NCBI RefSeq assembly: GCF_020085105.1
Contig: NC_058063.1
Span: 14,873,762 to 14,937,761 of the forward strand
Length of the DNA: 64,000 bases
Origin: Siniperca chuatsi
Lineage: Eukaryota; Chordata; Actinopteri; Centrarchiformes; Sinipercidae
Direction: 5' to 3'
A program made the translations under genes and the position numbers. Positions 38,592-50,606 of the stretch are shown here, piece by piece. A model generated the notes under the pieces. That model was given only the letters and a program-made list of their open reading frames with translations. It was not told the DNA's origin and did no database searches. Numbering within the stretch: position 1 is the stretch's first letter; every line of letters starts with the position of its first letter.

Positions 38592-41556
38592 AGCTTGTTT
38601 TCCTGATCAGTTTTTATGTGAACTTTGCCGGGGGGTTTTCTTGCAATGCTTCCCCCCAAAAACACACTGATATTTACGGGAAAAATGTTCACCAACTGTG
38701 TCACTCTATAACTCTAATTATCCAGTTGAAGAACTTCTGCAGAATTACTGTTAGGATCTCTGTCAATTACTCACCTCACGCTGTGCATGTGCAGCCAGAC
38801 AGCCAGATCTAACAGGTTTACTGTGCTTCGAGACAAGGTCAAAGGTCAGAATGCCCCCTGTGGACACTGTGAACACTGCAGCTGCATCAACAGTACACAA
38901 TCTGGAGCTGCAACTCCTGTTAGCATAGGTGCAGGTTAAGCTCATAATCTTTTGTTGCCAAGGAGCTGATTCGTGGTAATTGTTACCTAACTTTTAAGTT
39001 AAAAGCCTGTTGCAGAGCTGCACCCAGGTAAATATAGACACAGTCTGTTTGGAGAGACCAAATAACTCACAGCTCAAAGCTAAAGCCAAAGTCTCTGGCA
39101 GTACAGATGAATACATTTAAGTGTGCTTCAGTGGCCTCATTAATAATGTTTTTTTTTTTTGTATAAACCCCTTTTCAGTAACAGCGTAATTTCAACTGTT
39201 CCTGTGTTCACAAACTGCCAGGACAGGGAGTGGAAATTATGTGGAAATAAGGCCAGTGCCCAACACCGTTGCCCAACACCGTGACCATCTTAGCTAACTG
39301 ATTGGACGTTGTTATGCAGCTCTCTTATATAATGCACAGCACAAAGCGAGGAAGGAGCATAAGTGAGAAGAATTTGGAATAAAAGAATGGTGGGACAAAG
39401 GGAGGAAAACAGGAAAGGGGCCCAGTCTCCCACTTCTCATGCAAATTGTAGCCACTCTGAAAGAATCCAGAGAGGACAAACACTGATGTAAGTGCATGCA
39501 TGCACTGAGGGGAGACTTGAAAGACAGAGAGAAGTTTCTCAAAAAATTGAGAAGAGAGGAACAAGAAGGAATGACAAGTCAAAAAGTAATTTGAGCACAA
39601 AATTATTCTGTTACATCCGCCTTGTGCACTCATTTAGACCCTGTGGTGAGGCCATTATTTAGAAATGTACCCCTTTCCCAAAATTGAGCGCCTCCTCTCT
39701 GCTTGACTGACATAACAAAGAGGAGGCAGAAGGGAAAAACAGGGTGACATGAAGCAGAACTGGCCAGTATGGACTAGTGAAAACAGAATTTGGACAGAAC
39801 AGGACAATGGTACAAATCAATCTGTGCAAGATGATAAAAGCTTTTAATTGAACTCATATTCCCACGATGGTGTGCCTGTGCTCCTCTTTCTCTTTCCTCG
39901 TCTGTACCTTGGTTGAAATCTCCTCATCACACCCACAACCGCAGCCTCATTTAAAAGCAACAGTCATGCTGTAACAGGTGGCACAAATTTCGACCCAGAC
40001 ACACGTAAGTGATAACTCAGCAGCGTCCACCACCCAATAATTATGTCAACCACACTACGAATGACCCAAGCCGAGCCACAAAGTAGACAGTCAGGCACAT
40101 TCAGCAGGTCTACAAGCAGTTTATTCACAACTCTGTCAGCATGTCCAAAATCGATTCATTTCTAAACTCAATTTCTACCTTTTATTTAACTTTCCGATTA
40201 TTTAATTGTACTTTTACACCTCTCTGTAAAAGCATCTTGGTGCTGTTTTTAAATGTGCTCTATAAATAAATGGACTTGACATAATAGCTCACCCCACAGC
40301 ACTGATTTTCGGCCAAATGAAAATGACATTTTGTAGTAGGATCACACAAAAAAGCCTGAAAACTATGAAGATGGAGCTTCTTTGTCAGGTCTTAAATTGA
40401 GTCTAGCTGGTTCTGCTATGGTAACAATTGCTTAAAGACGCTGACAACACCTGTGTTACTGGCACTATATTATCATATAACCCTGAAACTAATATTTTAC
40501 ACTTGGACCACACATTATTACCACATAACGTCACTTTTTTTTGCATCATTGCTTAATGGCAGCATGCATACAAAATGAACTTGACTAAGTGATGCAGAAC
40601 TGAGCTTTGCTCTGTGTGGAGCTAAGAGGTTTAAGTCCAGTAGGTTAAATCAAGCCATGCACAAAGAAAGCACCCTCAAATCTGCCCTATAAAGGCAAGA
40701 GGCATTAACTACATATTTGGTCAAAATTGAGTTGAGTCCTCCTGATTTAGATTTTTAAATTTTTTTGCCACAGAGACAGCCAACTAGCCAGCTGAAGGAG
40801 GAACGCTATACTGTAACATTAGCGAGCTGGTGAGCTAGTCCCATGGATATATAAAGAGAACTAATCATAATAGTCCCAGCTAGCCTTAGCTAAAACTAAA
40901 ATAAAATTCATTGATAATTGATTTTTCCCTAGCTATTATCTATAGATGAAAAATATCCACACCGTGGTGATTCAGTTAGTTATTCCACAGTACTAAATGA
41001 GGCAGCAGCTAAATCCAATCATGATAGAGAAAAAAAAAGCTAAACTTTGTAACTAACTTAGCATTAGCAGATCTCAGCAGCTGCCAGCTCAGCTTTTGAC
41101 TCTACTAGAATTCATGTGATTTAGTGTGGTTAAGCTACTTTAAAAACACATATTCAAATGTATTAGGTTGTAAACGAATGCCTTTCTTAATTTAATCATA
41201 TTGATACAGAATTCAATATCTGCATGTTTAGGTAGTATTTATGCTCGGTGGCAATGTTTTTTGGGGTAAAATAATCTAGTCTAAAAACGCTTAAAATGAA
41301 GGCATTACAACCTTTCTATCTGTAATACAGTTTGTCAGCCAGCCAGGAAATTTTACACCTTTTTTTACTCCATTTCACTGCTTCTGTAGTAAAGGCAAGT
41401 CTGCTCTTTGCCCTCAAATTGTGCCAGCATTATCAGCTAATTTGCATGGGATGTAAGATATGACCATGATTGGACCCCCCCGCACATCAGGATTAATGCA
41501 ATCACTGAGAATGACAAATGTGTCGGGATTTCTGCTGATGACGTAAAACTGGGGCA

Positions 41557-41772
41557 GTGGTAAAGAAACATGAGATACGTGACATACTCTACAGAGGGGG
41601 GAGCAGGTTGAGGAGAATAAAGGAGGTTGACAGATGGCTGGAACCAGCCATGAGCGACCTCAGCCAGTCAGCCCTGGGCCTAGCTCTGCAGGAGCATGCC
41701 AACATCAACAGAAAATCAACAAACTCTGGGTGTGGGAATGTCTGGAGGTCTGAGGGAGGGGGGCGGGAATAA
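41557..41772 (+). other. Open block with exon-like composition, unassigned
   Basis: A 216-nt plus-strand open frame, GC-richer than its surroundings. Codon use looks coding-like across RIKEVDRWLEPAMSDLSQSA and LGLALQEHANIN. An acceptor-like CATACTCTACAG precedes it at 41581-41592 and a GGGTGTGGG follows. I recognise no family. It may be an isolated exon of an undetected gene, a regulatory element, or chance. Confidence 0.2.
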
Positions 41773-42223
41773 GAAACAGGGAGTTGGGTGGGGAGCAGTA
41801 AACATTCACACAGAGGACTAGACTGGTTTGATCCTGCAATGACTTGATTTTTTTTACACAGTATTTTGGTCTCTGATTTTAATGCCTTTATCTTGAAATA
41901 TTTTTGATATCAGGGCTGAAGAGTAACATAGTGTCTGGAGAGACTTTAGGCATCTTAACTTCTGTCCAGCTTTCTTCTTTTCAGCAAGCTATGAGCTGTA
42001 TAGGTGCATACTGATCTAATGTAAACTCATGAACTTCCACATAAAATAAGCTCTCTGTAGAAAAGAAATCATTCTTAACACTCGTAGGATTTAAACAAGG
42101 GGGTTTCAACCTGGTGTCTGAAGGTTCGGGAAATGGTTAATAAGATAGGAAAGAAGAAGATAAAACATTTCAGCCAGGCCTGACTAGAAAAACTGACTCC
42201 AGATCCTTTTTATGAAACATTTA

Positions 42224-42440
42224 TTGTAAATGGCTGCATCTATATAGCACTTCTATCTAAAGCGCTTTACAACTTACCACCCATTCACACACACACACAC
42301 ACACACTAATGACAGCGAGCTACCATGCAGTGCTGGCCTGACCACCATGAGGAATTTGGGGCTCTTCGACATGTGGACAGGGGGAGCTGGGGATTGAACC
42401 ATGATCAGTGGACGACCCGCTCCACTTCCTGAGCCACGCA
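42224..42440 (+). repeat. SINE/LINE-tail-like teleost repeat
   Basis: It runs TGTAAATGGCTGCATCTATA, CTAAAGCGCTTTACAACTTA, a CA microsatellite at about 42285-42306, GAGCTACCATGCAGTGCTGG, TTCGACATGTGGACAGGGGG, GGGATTGAACCATGATC and ends CTCCACTTCCTGAGCCAC. This order of phrases is one I recall from a widespread teleost repeat. It has no coding capacity. Confidence 0.65.
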
Positions 42441-45301
42441 CAGAACAATTTGTGCACAATGTTTTTCATGCATAATTTATACAGGCGACTTCTGGGCTGA
42501 TAACCTTTGTTTACCTTATAGTTTGTTTTGATGAGTTTGCAGGGAACTATATTTTTATGTAGATTTTGTTTAAGTATTACTACCTTATAGAAGTGACAGT
42601 TTCCTGGCAAGACCCGAACTGGAGATTTGCTTACAATACAATTACAGTTTGCCTTGGGGGAAGGTACTTTTTGAATGACATCATCATCCTCCTGTTGTCC
42701 CAGTCAACCCAATCAAGACACACCCCTTATTCACTGAATAAAGAAGGTTGTAGGTTGTGGCACTTTATCTGAATACCTCCATTTTGTGAGACTTTATTAA
42801 GTTTCTTTTTTATTTGGCAAACTCTTTTATCCAAAACAACTTACATGTCCCCCTAAATATACACACATTAGGAACATTTTTCTTTGTTTGATTGTTGGAT
42901 TATGGATGGTCTACTTTTGACCCTCTCCTGTGTCTGTCTCCGTCCTTGCTGCACGTTCACAGCGCTGCTATTCCTGTCTCTTGGCCAGTGGAGCAGTGGC
43001 ACTGAGGGTTTAAATTACCAGAGGGGCAAAAATTCACACGAGGGTTATGTCAGTATTATGACAATGTCGCTTTCCACTCGCCATCCAGTTTGTACCCCGT
43101 GTCTGATATCACGATGGCACTTGAATTGTACAGTAGGAGTGGTTCAGTCCCTGGTATCTGAGCCTCCTCTTAGGCTCACAGGAAGCTACTGTGTTAGCCT
43201 ATAATCATATTTGGGCCACCGGCAGGCTGGATGGGACACTTTTCACCTTACAAGGAGAGGAACAAGTGTGTGACTGCACAGAGGTGACACCGCAGAGGCA
43301 CCACTTGACTCTCTATGAAGGCATGACACTAACCTCAGTGCAAGTTTGGAATCTGTTGCACAAAAAAGAAAAGGCCTGTTGTTTAATACACTTTCATAAT
43401 TCCCAATTTTCAGTTTATGAAATGAGCATCTGAAGGTTAAATTTGTCATGAGGAAAAGAGTTTGAAATAGGTTAAAAGGTCCTAATTGTGTGTATCATAA
43501 TATATGTAATATGAGACTATTTATCATAAAAGGTTCAAAAACAATAAGGTTAGGTTAGGGTTAAGTTAGTCACTTAGAATGAAGGACTACAACAATATGT
43601 CTATACTAAAATGTGTTTTTCAATGTGTTTTTGGAGGGGAAGTATATCAAAGAAAGTGGAATAATAATGATCACTAATGGTGTACTTAGCTTTGGTTAGC
43701 CAAATGGTTTTGGCCTATAAACATAAAAAAAGCCACAGTAATGAATAAACCATTAATTGTATTTTGTGTAATGTTACAATTGCCTTGAATCACTATTGTT
43801 GGACTGTGCAATGAAACACAATCTGTGCAACCTGATTTGATTTTCATTATATTGAACAAAGCTGACATTCCCATATGAATTCAATATGGAACTACTACTG
43901 TGTAAGTCCCTGTTGCACTACACAGTTCAGAATCAGCTTCAGAAATGTGCCTTCTGTTGCACAGACTGTTTCCTGGGTGATTTCTAACCAGCAGGCGCAG
44001 ACCCACTCTGAGAACTCATCTGGGTAAATTTCCACCAGGACAAATCCTTCCAGCCAGTGAGCTGCCCTCAATAAGCCTTAAACACAGACCAGAGAGCTAA
44101 TAAACAGCAATAAACCATCTAATGGGCCAAGAACAGCCACGTCCATCTGTCTTTATCTGTCTTTATAGAAAGGGTATGTGTGAAAATTCTTGTTCAGTAC
44201 TGTCAGATTTTAATATATTTTCCAGGTTTTGCATCCTGACAAAATGACAAATGCTTTGGTTTCCAGCTTCATGTTGGCGCAAGTTAACAAACAAGGGCTG
44301 TCTTGCATCCTGGCTTCGGGTGCAACTTCAGTGTAACAAAAGTTGATGTTTTGAGTTGATGCAATTTAGGGCATTTTGAGGTAGACCTTGTGTTTGCACA
44401 TAATGTACATTGCATACAGACATGAGAGTAAAACAATCTCAGCCAGCAAGCTGCAGCCAGCTCTGCATGACTCATTTGTGCTAGTCACAAGAAGGCAACA
44501 CCTTTTTTCCTTGAAAGCACAAGTTACCTCTACCAAGAATGTTATGTTTATGCCCTTTTGTTACTTTCGCGATGATATTTTAAAACACTGAACAGATTTC
44601 CATGAAATGTGGTGGACATGAGCCAAGAAACAATTGATTACATGTTAGTGTTGCTTCCGAACTTTCTGCCATTAGACTATCAAAGAATGAGAATTGATTC
44701 TGTATACTGCAGGTGTATTTGCTTGGACAAAAAATCTATTTAAACGAAAATGCAAGTGCTCTCTGACTGCCTTCTATAAGGTCTTGAGGGGCTTATGTGA
44801 CTTTTGCTTGTTGATTCTTCTCAGCAGGTTTGATCCCCTTCAGGCTAAAACTTGTTCACTCTAACAGGACAGGTAGGGATTTCCTCCACAGTTAGGTCTC
44901 CCTTTCCTTTGATGCTCAAAAACTGCAGTCTCATATTCACATTTTTAGAAATAAGCATGAAAACCATACTGTATATGTGTTTGAGGCATTGTGGTGAAGG
45001 TCATGCTGATGTTTTGCTTGTGATTAAATAACTTAAGAACAGGAATCTTGTTCACACAAGCCGGGAACCGAGCATCACTTAAGGTGAAGGTAATGTATAC
45101 ACCCATCCACCATCCCAACGTTCTTCCTTCATCATCACATAACATTTTCATTAAGCAAAGTGTGTTTCTGTCATTTTTTGTGCTTAGGTGAGGTCTGGAT
45201 GTGCATTTTAGGAGAACTTGCACATGCTCATTGCAATACCATCAAGTTGCTTTGCAATTAGATTTTGTGATTTAGAGTATACATGAATTGCATAGTCCCA
45301 T

Positions 45302-45303
45302 AA

Positions 45304-45334
<31 letters not shown>

Positions 45335-45425
45335 GATAATAACAGTAATAACCTTTATTTAGCATCTTTCATACATAAAATGCAGCTCACAGTGCTTTAC
45401 AAGTAAAAATATGAAAATACATTTA
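45302..45425 (-). repeat. (AAT)n microsatellite plus short-repeat tail
   Basis: Imperfect ATA/AAT units at 45302-45350 are followed by CCTTTATTTAGCATCTTTCA and CAGTGCTTTACAAGTAAAAA. This is the usual layout of a teleost repeat whose 3' end runs into an ATT microsatellite, read on the minus strand. Confidence 0.55.
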
Positions 45426-46018
45426 AAGAGGAGGGAAGTAAAATAATAAACAAAAATAAACGATTTAAAAAGAAATAATAGTCCTACCAGCACCAGGGAT
45501 AAAGTCCTACAGCTGATGGTGACCTCTGACCTCTAGGAGAACATGAGGTCAGTATTATGACCTTACATGGATCAGAATGAGGTGAAAAGATCACTTCATC
45601 AGTGATTAATGCACTTTTACAGCCAACAGGGAGGGATTAACAAGCCTGTTGTTAAAATGTGATTGCCTTTGTGGTTCACAGTTTAAGAGGTCAAATCATC
45701 TTGATTCATGATCTCATAGTGAGTAATTTCGACCTGCTATCTGTATGCACATATGTCCTCAGCCTCATGAACTACTACAAGGAGGAGAAGCTCTACGCAA
45801 GAAGCTATTTCTGATCAAAGTTTGTGTTATCTGTAGCAACAAATAAGCGAATGAGGTAGAGGTAAAACAAAGCAAAGCATGCAGGTGGAAGTGTGTGCAG
45901 CATGTGTGTATGTGGGATGGGTGAGAGGCAGCTGATGAGGGAAGGAGAGTCGGGCGCTCAGAGGGAGGGAGGGTGAGAGAAAGCAGGCGTGTCCACTCAC
46001 CACGCTCCGGGGATTAGC

Positions 46019-46026
46019 TATTTAAA
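46019..46026 (+). promoter_or_regulatory. TATA-like box of the small unassigned gene
   Basis: TATTTAAA stands in a GC-richer stretch about 245 bp before the end of the non-coding first exon. A start about 30 bp downstream, near 46050, would give a first exon of about 215 nt. The GC-rich flank (CTCCGCGCCCC) fits a promoter. Inference from motif and position. Confidence 0.45.
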
Positions 46027-46049
46027 GTTCAGTCGCTCCGCGCCCCAGA

Positions 46050-46264
46050 AACCTCTCCATACTGCCAACAAGGACGCATCGGGACTCACAGTTCAGGACG
46101 CGCAGAACCGGGCAGCGCTCCGAGGACACGCACCGAACCACATTTTAATGAGGGAAGCGACAAGGAAACGCAGATGAAGTGAGAATACTCGTGTTTCAGC
46201 TGGGAAGTTATCAAGAATATCCCTTTCCCACTGCCTGTCTTCAAGTCTAACCTTCTTTCACCAG
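46050..46264 (+). other. Probable non-coding first exon (5' UTR) with a short upstream ORF
   Basis: It lies downstream of the TATA-like box and ends TTCACCAG|GTACGT, a strong donor at 46265. The next acceptor in order is CTCTCTACAG at 50214-50223. A ten-codon upstream ORF, MREATRKRR and stop, lies at 46148-46177. The exon is inferred from signals only; the intron would be 3959 bp. Confidence 0.45.
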
Positions 46265-48797
46265 GTACGTAATGCCATTTAACATATTTAAACTTCAAAT
46301 GAAAATATATTTATAAGACTGAGGCTTTCTGAATAAAACCTCACTGTAGCTCAGGATTTCTAAAGCTCTGTTGAGTATCTCTTAAGTGTAAGGGTTGCTT
46401 TTTTGCTTTTGGAGCAGGAGGTGTCAGTGGGAGGGTTCCTGATCATAAATAAGCCCTTCTTGCATGCTGAGATCTTTTTGTGGCCTAGAGAAAACCACTT
46501 GCCAAACTTGATTCTGCACGGTTGAATAAGTCACCTATTATTCTCTTTAACTGTCCGGTCGGCCAGTTTAATTGGCATCACTGATTGGGCCGTATAACGT
46601 GATTTATGAGCAAGTTAAACCCTCAAATGTATCATCTTCAGCCTTTACTTCACATTTAAATGAGCGGATAATGAATGTTTCCGCTTCTGTCACTTCAGAT
46701 ATGTAAACAAGCAGTTTATCCGCGGACACAGAGAAGAGATAAGTGAAGCGTAGAAAGCTCAGATTATCCTGTCTGGCCCAGGTTCTCATTCAGGCTTTCA
46801 CCTGCACGCGCACAGAGGCTTCCTGCACGCGCATCTGAAAGTAGCGTGTGAAATAGTAAACTGAAGGTGTATTAATCAGCCAAAACTAGTGGTGGAAGAA
46901 GTAATTAGTTTCTTTATTGAAGTAAAATACCACAGTGTACAAATACTCATTAGAGGTTAGGGACTGTACGAAAATTATTAGAGGGGGAGAGGGGGCAGAA
47001 AAGGGGGAGGATATTGTAATTTTTCTTTTGGCTGAAAGTAGGATAGTCTGACATCAAAAAGACAACTTTCATTAACACCGTGGTTCGTAAAGGTGCACTT
47101 ATACATATGTAGAGAACAACAGTTCTGTCCTTACTCAGGGTTTTATTAACGAGTACATTGGTGGCGCACATTAGAAGCTCCATTAAGAAATTAAGGCACA
47201 CATTAAAGAAGTACCAATTAAACACTGTTATTTTGACATGTTGTAAAGGACGCTGTTGCAGCATTTTTCTAAGTGTTCAAAGAGAACACTAGACAGCACA
47301 TTATTTTCATTAAGCCTTAGGGACAGACTTGGAAAAGGGGAGCTCAGAGGAAATGTGGAGCTGTGGGAAGATTGTTATCATGTTACTGTAAGCGTATGTG
47401 CTCTGCCGCTTGCTTTAACACTGTTTACAAAGCAGATAAGGGGCTGAGTGTGGATTGGTGACATGGTTTGCAGAGAGAAAAGTTGAACTGATGTTGAGAA
47501 ATGGAGAATGTGTAGGGATCATACTTGGCAAACACGTTTAAGCTGCTTAACTCTCCCACACATGCACAAACATGCACTAAAAATTATGCAAACCTCTAGG
47601 CAAAACCTCAAGTCAAAAGCCAATTTCGTCAGGTCCATCAACGAGCCACCACTGACTGAACAAGTAAAACTGTATTATTCAGGTGTTGCATGTGGCTCAC
47701 ATCAGCCACCTGCAGGCTGGAGTCTCCAGTTTGAGAAAAACATCAAGAGAAAAAGAGGTCAAGGCACAACTTTAGACCAATACCCTCTTTTTTCCACTCT
47801 TAGATCTTCGTTCTTTTCCACCCCCAGCCTTGTTTTTTATGATTTTTGTCTTTTATCGTCTCCTTTGTCTGCTCTTTCCTATCTTCCTCCTATCTATTTG
47901 TTCTTCTCCCCCTCCTCTCTGTGGTCAATGTGGGTAGCTACTGTCTCTGTGCTTTCTGAGTATGCTTGTGTATGTGTGTGTTTGCCATCTGAGGTTGTTT
48001 TTCTCCTCCTCCCAGACTGCTGTGTGCTGCCAGACCCCCACAGCCAATCATGATCTGAGCCCAAAATTCCTCACCACTGACCAGGGTCTTGATATTGTTT
48101 GTGGAACTGTTTTGCACACTTGTTTTTATAAGAAAAAAGTGTACGCTTGCTGAGTTATTAATACACAAAGAATTTATATTATAATGGTAAAATGAAACTA
48201 GAAAAACATGGTCAGCCAGTCCTGTCCCTGTTCTTTTTCCTTCACACTGTGCAATACTGTGAGTTCTCATTCCACAGGCAGAATCTCTAAATGGACCTAA
48301 CCATAATGGATTCACTGTGTCTGTAAATGGATAAGGTTTCTCAGCCACACCTGAGTGAAAATGAGATGGGAGGTGCATTAGATGGTTAAGAAATGGAGGA
48401 GAAAGAAAGAGCTTTTTCAGTGTGAATTTATTTTAAAAGAGAGACTGTGAAAGAGATGCAGAGAGTTTTTCACTAAGTGGACTCAAGTCTCCCCTCTGGC
48501 TTGTCTGTAATGTGCTACAGCAGCTCTGTGACTCTGTGCCTATGTGTGAGCTGTCACGTCTCCATGAAATTGCCTCACTGAGTCAAGCAGCATGAGGGAT
48601 CAGCAGTAAACAGTGAAAAAAGGAAAAAGATGTTAGCTGAACACCGTTCTCCTGTGTGTTGCAATCAGAGTTTACTGTTTGTCATCAGATATCCAAATCT
48701 TTCCGTCTGTGATTAATGAACAATGGGGCTTAGTGCTTTATCACAGCTGTGGGTTTTCTCATCAGACTGTAATAGGCGCTTTGATTCAGACACTGTC

Positions 48798-48873
48798 TCT
48801 CTGTGGTCGTTTTGTGTCTCTTTGTAGTTGTTTTGTGTCTCTTTGTAGTTGTTTTGTGTCTCTTTGTGGTTGT
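48798..48873 (+). repeat. 21-bp minisatellite
   Basis: Three to four tandem copies of a unit close to GTTGTTTTGTGTCTCTTTGTA, with the outer copies slightly diverged. It lies in the intron of the small unassigned gene. On the minus strand it happens to encode repeated NYKETQN/TTTKRHK, which is only a by-product of the tandem structure. Confidence 0.85.
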
Positions 48874-50234
48874 GCCACCCCTGGCCACCCCTCTGGCCCT
48901 GGCTCTGATGTGACACTTTTTCTGTTTTTGTCTCATTTCTAAAAAATAAAAGAAAGCTTTTAATGCAAGCCTTAGATAAGATCTCATTGAAGAAACACTG
49001 GTATGTGCTCTCTATAAAATCATCCACCCATCTTGTCATCCGACAAATTATTACCTCCTGTCATAAAGTGACCCAAGAGCTATTTTAGTTTTTTTTTTAT
49101 CATAGGACTCTGGAAATTGTTTTTGTAATGTGTTATGCTTTGGTTCACTGGGGAGAAGAGTAATTTCACTGTTTAGCAGGCTGTTTCTGTGGCTATTGAT
49201 GTTTGATCATTTGATCAATTTGCAGCAGAAACAGTAAAGCTACACAACTACAACTACAACACAGTACAATAGAAACTGTTGAGATCCATCACGTCTCTCT
49301 GCTCCATTTCACCTGACCTGTTTCTCAATCTGATTAGACTAAAATAAATACCTTTTTTCACTCAAAGTAAATACAGCTCTGAGCCGGCGTGTGGCCCTGG
49401 CTTTATCTTATCATTCAAAGGTGGTACAGATAGAGGGACAATCCCTCTGGGAAATTATGAATTTGACTTGTTGCTCAATGAATCAGATCTACAGTACCTG
49501 CAGAGTTAAATCAAAGATTGGGTGTATATTCAAGGCAGATCTCAATGGGAAACACAATTGCTGGCTGAGAGGGAAAAGTTCAGAAACAAAAGCTTTTAAT
49601 GTTCTTAAACTGAAAACAATAGTTTTAGCTTCTCTTGAGATATGCACCTGTCTGCCTGTTAGTCATAACTTGTATACATCAGATGACCTCTATGTAATCC
49701 GTTTGGTTGTTCAGAAGAGGGCTTAACAATTTCTCTGGCTGCCGTAGCCCACTGACGTCCTTTTCCAGGATTAGGCGGCATGGAGGATGATGATGATGGC
49801 ACGGTACATACTGACTGATTGGCTTGTTGCTGGGACACTGTGCCATTCTGTGATATTGTCAGCTTACATTAGGCTATCACGTCGCTGAAGTGCAGGATCA
49901 TAATTCCATTAAACTGTGACCTGGTGATGAGACAAGGAGCTGTCAGCGGGCTTGGGCACTCAGACCTGCTGTGATAAGGCAGCTCAAATGAAAGATATAG
50001 GAGAAGTGAGCATCCTGGAAAATGTATTATGTGTGTAACGCACTGTTTATTTCATATTTGAGAGAAAGTTTGTCAATGTTGCAGTTTAGGATGGCTTTAC
50101 CTCAGTTTTGTCTATCTCAAAGGAAACAATGCGCATTAAAAAGTGTCATTTTAGTTTTTTGACCATATTTTAATTTAGATTTTTCTCTTATATTTGTCTC
50201 TTTTCACTCTCCTCTCTCTACAGACATCTCTGAC

Positions 50235-50606
50235 ATGGGTGTGAAGATGCTGCAGTGTTTTCCTTTCTACAGACGCTGTAAAGAGCGCTGCAAGAGCAGG
50301 CAGTGCCCCCCAGCTGCAGGTGAGGAGTAACTACACTCTATTTTAGAAAATATACCGTAGCTGGTCTACAGCCATTTCATGATAGTAGGGCCTGACAAAG
50401 CATGACTGTATATCCCTGTCTTCCACCCCTCAGTTCCCATTGAGGAGATTAAGCCCCGTCTGTCCTCCACTGCATCATGGGGTAGTGACAGCGAAGGAGC
50501 AGCAAGCCTGAGTCGCGGCTCCCAGATATATTTCTCTACCAAGGCCAGGCTGTCTTTTAGACACCAGCTGGACAGCAACATCAACGCAGTGGACGCCACC
50601 TACTGA
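50235..50606 (+). CDS. Small unassigned protein, 85 residues, Cys-rich N-terminus
   Basis: Two coding exons: 50235-50319 (exon from 50224) and 50434-50606. They are joined by a 114-bp GT-AG intron in phase, 258 nt including TGA. The N-terminal 25 residues (MGVKMLQCFPFYRRCKERCK then SRQCPP) are basic, with four cysteines, a pattern that could be palmitoylated or membrane-associated. The middle is acidic and serine-rich (SSTASWGSDSEGAASLSRGS). The C-terminal part, QIYFSTKARLSFRHQLDSNI then NAVDATY, is hydrophilic and compact-looking. There is no transmembrane segment or signal peptide. Coding quality is supported by the splice sites, codon use and a defined 3' UTR with AATAAA at 51510. I do not recognise the family and offer no function. 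It converges with mettl3, the two genes' ends lying about 450 bp apart. Confidence 0.7.

Larger units (their letters stand above)
38125..46000. other. Long spacer with tm4sf5 3' UTR and repeats; no gene recognised
   Basis: An ATTAAA signal at 38586-38591 is a candidate end for the tm4sf5 3' UTR. The remaining about 7.4 kb has no open frame with recognisable domains. Recognised repeats are at 42224-42440 and 45302-45425. A LINE/SINE-like 3' tail near 40230-40280 reads AAATGTGCTCTATAAATAAA. The block at 41557-41772 has exon-like composition but no known relative. The remainder is AT-rich, single-copy-looking sequence. Confidence 0.5.

Noticed and set aside
45840-45870. let-7-like GAGGTAGAGG string
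   Set aside because: The seed breaks after GAGGTAG (no TAGGTTGTA), and no hairpin partner was seen.
47508-48053. 181-residue plus-strand open frame between the two exons of the small gene
   Set aside because: Low-complexity F/S/L-rich composition from pyrimidine tracts, with no domain and no splice support.
48713-49039. Protein with NYKETQN repeats
   Set aside because: Direct translation of the 21-bp minisatellite on the minus strand.
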